Shown: positions 4,293 through 5,636 of the stretch, piece after piece
Layout of the letters: the number at the start of each line of letters is the position of its first letter
Position numbering within the stretch: position 1 is the stretch's first letter
NCBI GenBank assembly: GCA_030043455.1
Contig: JASHXQ010000223.1
Location: 1-5,636 of the forward strand
Origin: Nitrososphaerales archaeon
Lineage (GTDB): Archaea; Thermoproteota; Nitrososphaeria; Nitrososphaerales; CADDZS01
DNA: 5,636 nt
Direction of reading: 5' to 3'
Program-made: the position numbers and the translations under genes
Notes under the pieces: generated by a model
What the model was told of the DNA's origin: nothing
Database searches by the model: none
Seen by the model: the letters and a program-made list of their open reading frames with translations, nothing else

Positions 4293-5471
4293 TTATTCCG
4301 AAGGTGGAGGCTTTCTGATCGTCTTGTCTCTTTTCTTTTCCCGGTCGGGTTTTTTGTCGCGTTTAGCGGCGATCCTTCTTACCCAGAGATCTATTTCGGC
4401 GAAGATCTTGGAAAGGTCGTAACCTGAGGCTTCGTAGCTCTGATGCCATTCCAGCGCATCCACAAAGACCTGCACCTGATGGAGAGTTGTATTGGAGTTC
4501 ACCGACTTGTTCTTGATGATCGCTCTAGCTTCCATCAAAGTCGGATCCATGGTCTGGAGTAACTTGACAGTCGCACGGAACTTTGCAGAAACCGTCTCGG
4601 CTTCCAGAGGATTTTCCGGTAATCCGACGATCGACGCTGGAATTCGCTCGAGATTGTCTTGAATCGGAAGCAGTTTGAGAAAATCTCGAAAGGTCACAAT
4701 GCCACTGACGATCCCGTTGTCCAGGAGCACCGAATAGTTCGTGGACTTTTTCAAAAGTTCCGAGACAACTCTCGAAGCGGGATCCTGTACGCTGTTGATC
4801 GTCGTATCGAGCGAGGCCAGACTGGAAGCCCTGTTCGTAAAGCGGCCTTCTTCGGACCCTCCCTTCGAATCTCTGTCCGGCGACGTACTGAGGTAACTGA
4901 AAACCAAAGCTTCGGAAGTAATAACGCCCTCGAGCTTCCCATTCTTCAATATTGGAAGCTGATCTATTCGCCGCCGGAGCATCAGGCTCCTGGCCTTTCC
5001 AACTTCGTCTGCTTCCTGTAGGCAAATGGGATCTGGAGTCATGAGCTTCCGCACGGACCCGTCCAACAGTTTGAGCTCCACCATTCGTTTGACAATTGCC
5101 GTGGATGTTATCTTGCCTTCGAACTTGCCTCCTTTGAATACTGGCAGTGCCCGGAGCTTATTCTCAAACATCAGACGAGCGGCGTAGAGAACGGAGTCTC
5201 CGCCATTAAGTCGTGGGACGGCCAACATTATCTTCGAAACCTGGGTGGTTACAGGACTTTCCACATCGAGCAACTCCCGAAACGTCACAATGCTCGTCTT
5301 TTCATTTTCCTCAACAAAAGCTTCGTAACCCCGCGAAGTCTTCAGAGTTCCAATCAGTTTCGATACGCTGTCACTCGATCCGATGGTGGCTGCGGGTTCT
5401 GCAAAAGCTGAGACTGTCAGAGTTTCGAATTTCGATCGCAATATTAGATCGAACACCGAACCTGTTTCCAC
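4293..5471 (-). CDS. Four-CBS-domain protein fused to a C-terminal HPF/S30AE-like domain
   Basis: The longest frame gives 392 residues from GTG 5471. Four CBS units are visible: about 18-70 (ending IVTFRELLDV), 76-133 (MFENKLRALPVFKGGKFEGKIT), 137-195 (KLMTPDPICL, then RRRIDQLPILKNGKLEGVIT) and 222-270 (NYSVLLDNGIVSGIVTFRDFL). Paired CBS units typically bind AMP, ADP, ATP or SAM and act as energy-sensing switches. Residues about 290-375 differ: a helix from 293 (VSAKFRATVKLL), strands MEARAIIK and LHQVQVFVDAL, EASGYDLSKIFAEIDLWVRRI, then a strongly basic tail (366-388). This order and the 'D-x-x-x-x-F-x-x-I-D-x-x-x-x-x-x' helix resemble the ribosome hibernation factor HPF, whose helix reads close to DMYAAIDLLVDKL. 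A role in idling ribosomes under nucleotide control is inferred. The TATA-like box at 5474-5484 abuts GTG 5471, so GTG 5456 (387 residues) or TTG 5441 (382) is the likelier start. Confidence 0.8.
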   Translation of the reverse strand: METGSVFDLILRSKFETLTVSAFAEPAATIGSSDSVSKLIGTLKTSRGYEAFVEENEKTSIVTFRELLDVESPVTTQVSKIMLAVPRLNGGDSVLYAARLMFENKLRALPVFKGGKFEGKITSTAIVKRMVELKLLDGSVRKLMTPDPICLQEADEVGKARSLMLRRRIDQLPILKNGKLEGVITSEALVFSYLSTSPDRDSKGGSEEGRFTNRASSLASLDTTINSVQDPASRVVSELLKKSTNYSVLLDNGIVSGIVTFRDFLKLLPIQDNLERIPASIVGLPENPLEAETVSAKFRATVKLLQTMDPTLMEARAIIKNKSVNSNTTLHQVQVFVDALEWHQSYEASGYDLSKIFAEIDLWVRRIAAKRDKKPDREKKRDKTIRKPPPSE

Positions 5472-5473
5472 CC

Positions 5474-5484
5474 TATTTAAAAAA
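5474..5484 (-). promoter_or_regulatory. Strong TATA box of the CBS-HPF gene
   Basis: On the minus strand this reads TTTTTTAAATA, the best TATA match in the window. It ends two bases before the GTG that opens the longest frame. Archaeal spacing predicts a transcription start near 5450-5456, which coincides with GTG 5456 and suggests a leaderless or nearly leaderless mRNA. Confidence 0.6.
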
Positions 5485-5494
5485 CGGGCTGATC

Positions 5495-5504
5495 TTCAAT
5501 TGAA
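5495..5504. promoter_or_regulatory. 10-bp palindrome upstream of the CBS-HPF TATA box
   Basis: TTCAATTGAA is a perfect palindrome beginning 11 bases upstream of the TATA box as read on the minus strand. The position suits an activator or other dimeric regulator. A palindrome this short and AT-rich can arise by chance. Confidence 0.3.
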
Positions 5505-5636
5505 AGAACGTCCCAGTCTGCCGAACGATAGTTAGAGCAACCCCAGATTTTTGTTACGTTCAATTCTAGATAGCTTCTAGCGAGGATCTGAATTTTCAAC
5601 TAGTTCGAGATACATTCAGCTTTCCTTTTATCGTGG
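5505..5636. other. Upstream region to the window edge; no gene supported
   Basis: This stretch holds no reading frame of note on either strand. CTAGA (5566-5570) and TCTAG (5576-5580) form a short inverted repeat. CTTTTAT near the right edge (about 5624-5630) could be a TATA box for a plus-strand gene beyond the window, or chance. Confidence 0.3.

Noticed and set aside
4525..5025. 166-residue minus-strand reading frame
   Set aside because: It lies in another frame inside the CBS-HPF gene, has low-complexity arginine/serine-rich content and shows no family motif.
5604..5636. Short minus-strand open frames entering from the right edge
   Set aside because: They reach stops after about a dozen codons and show nothing recognisable, so a gene end cannot be supported.

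Overview
The window looks archaeal and best fits a Thermoproteota lineage, probably Nitrososphaeria (Thaumarchaeota). The evidence is a full-length adenosine-specific kinase of the mainly archaeal PF04008 type, TATA-like boxes close to start codons with little sign of Shine-Dalgarno sites, an archaeal-type M48 protease tail, and a small protein resembling a common unnamed thaumarchaeal family. This placement is inference; there is no rRNA or tRNA gene in the window to settle it. Base composition is moderate, and I see no mobile element, CRISPR array or abrupt composition change.

Layout, left to right. The C-terminal end of an HtpX-like M48 metalloprotease (1-258, +) is followed by a PaaI-like hotdog thioesterase (319-792, +) with a hairpin terminator. 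A non-coding stretch of about 285 bases follows. It holds a palindrome and several GCGAGA/TCTCGC-type segments that can pair in alternative ways. Next come a 108-residue unknown protein (1078-1404, +) and, convergent with it, adenosine-specific kinase (1430-1915, -), which lies downstream of a Tat-exported Rieske iron-sulfur protein (1989-2516, -). The Rieske gene is divergent from a ZIP-family metal transporter (2729-3499, +), whose promoter carries a near-perfect 22-bp dyad. Then come an ATP-binding-type universal stress protein (3606-4133, +), a hairpin-rich convergent spacer, and a long minus-strand gene (4293-5471). That last gene encodes four CBS domains fused to a C-terminal domain resembling the ribosome hibernation factor HPF/S30AE. 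The last 165 bases are its promoter region.

The genes do not form one operon; orientation changes several times. A loose theme is energy and stress physiology: adenosine phosphorylation, an ATP-binding stress protein, and a CBS protein that probably senses adenine nucleotides and may act on ribosomes. The most interesting items are the CBS-HPF fusion, the ZIP transporter with glutamine in place of the usual first metal-binding histidine and with a palindromic operator over its TATA box, and the structured non-coding region before the 108-residue protein gene. In several genes the longest reading frame starts at or upstream of the best TATA box, so the true start is probably further downstream.
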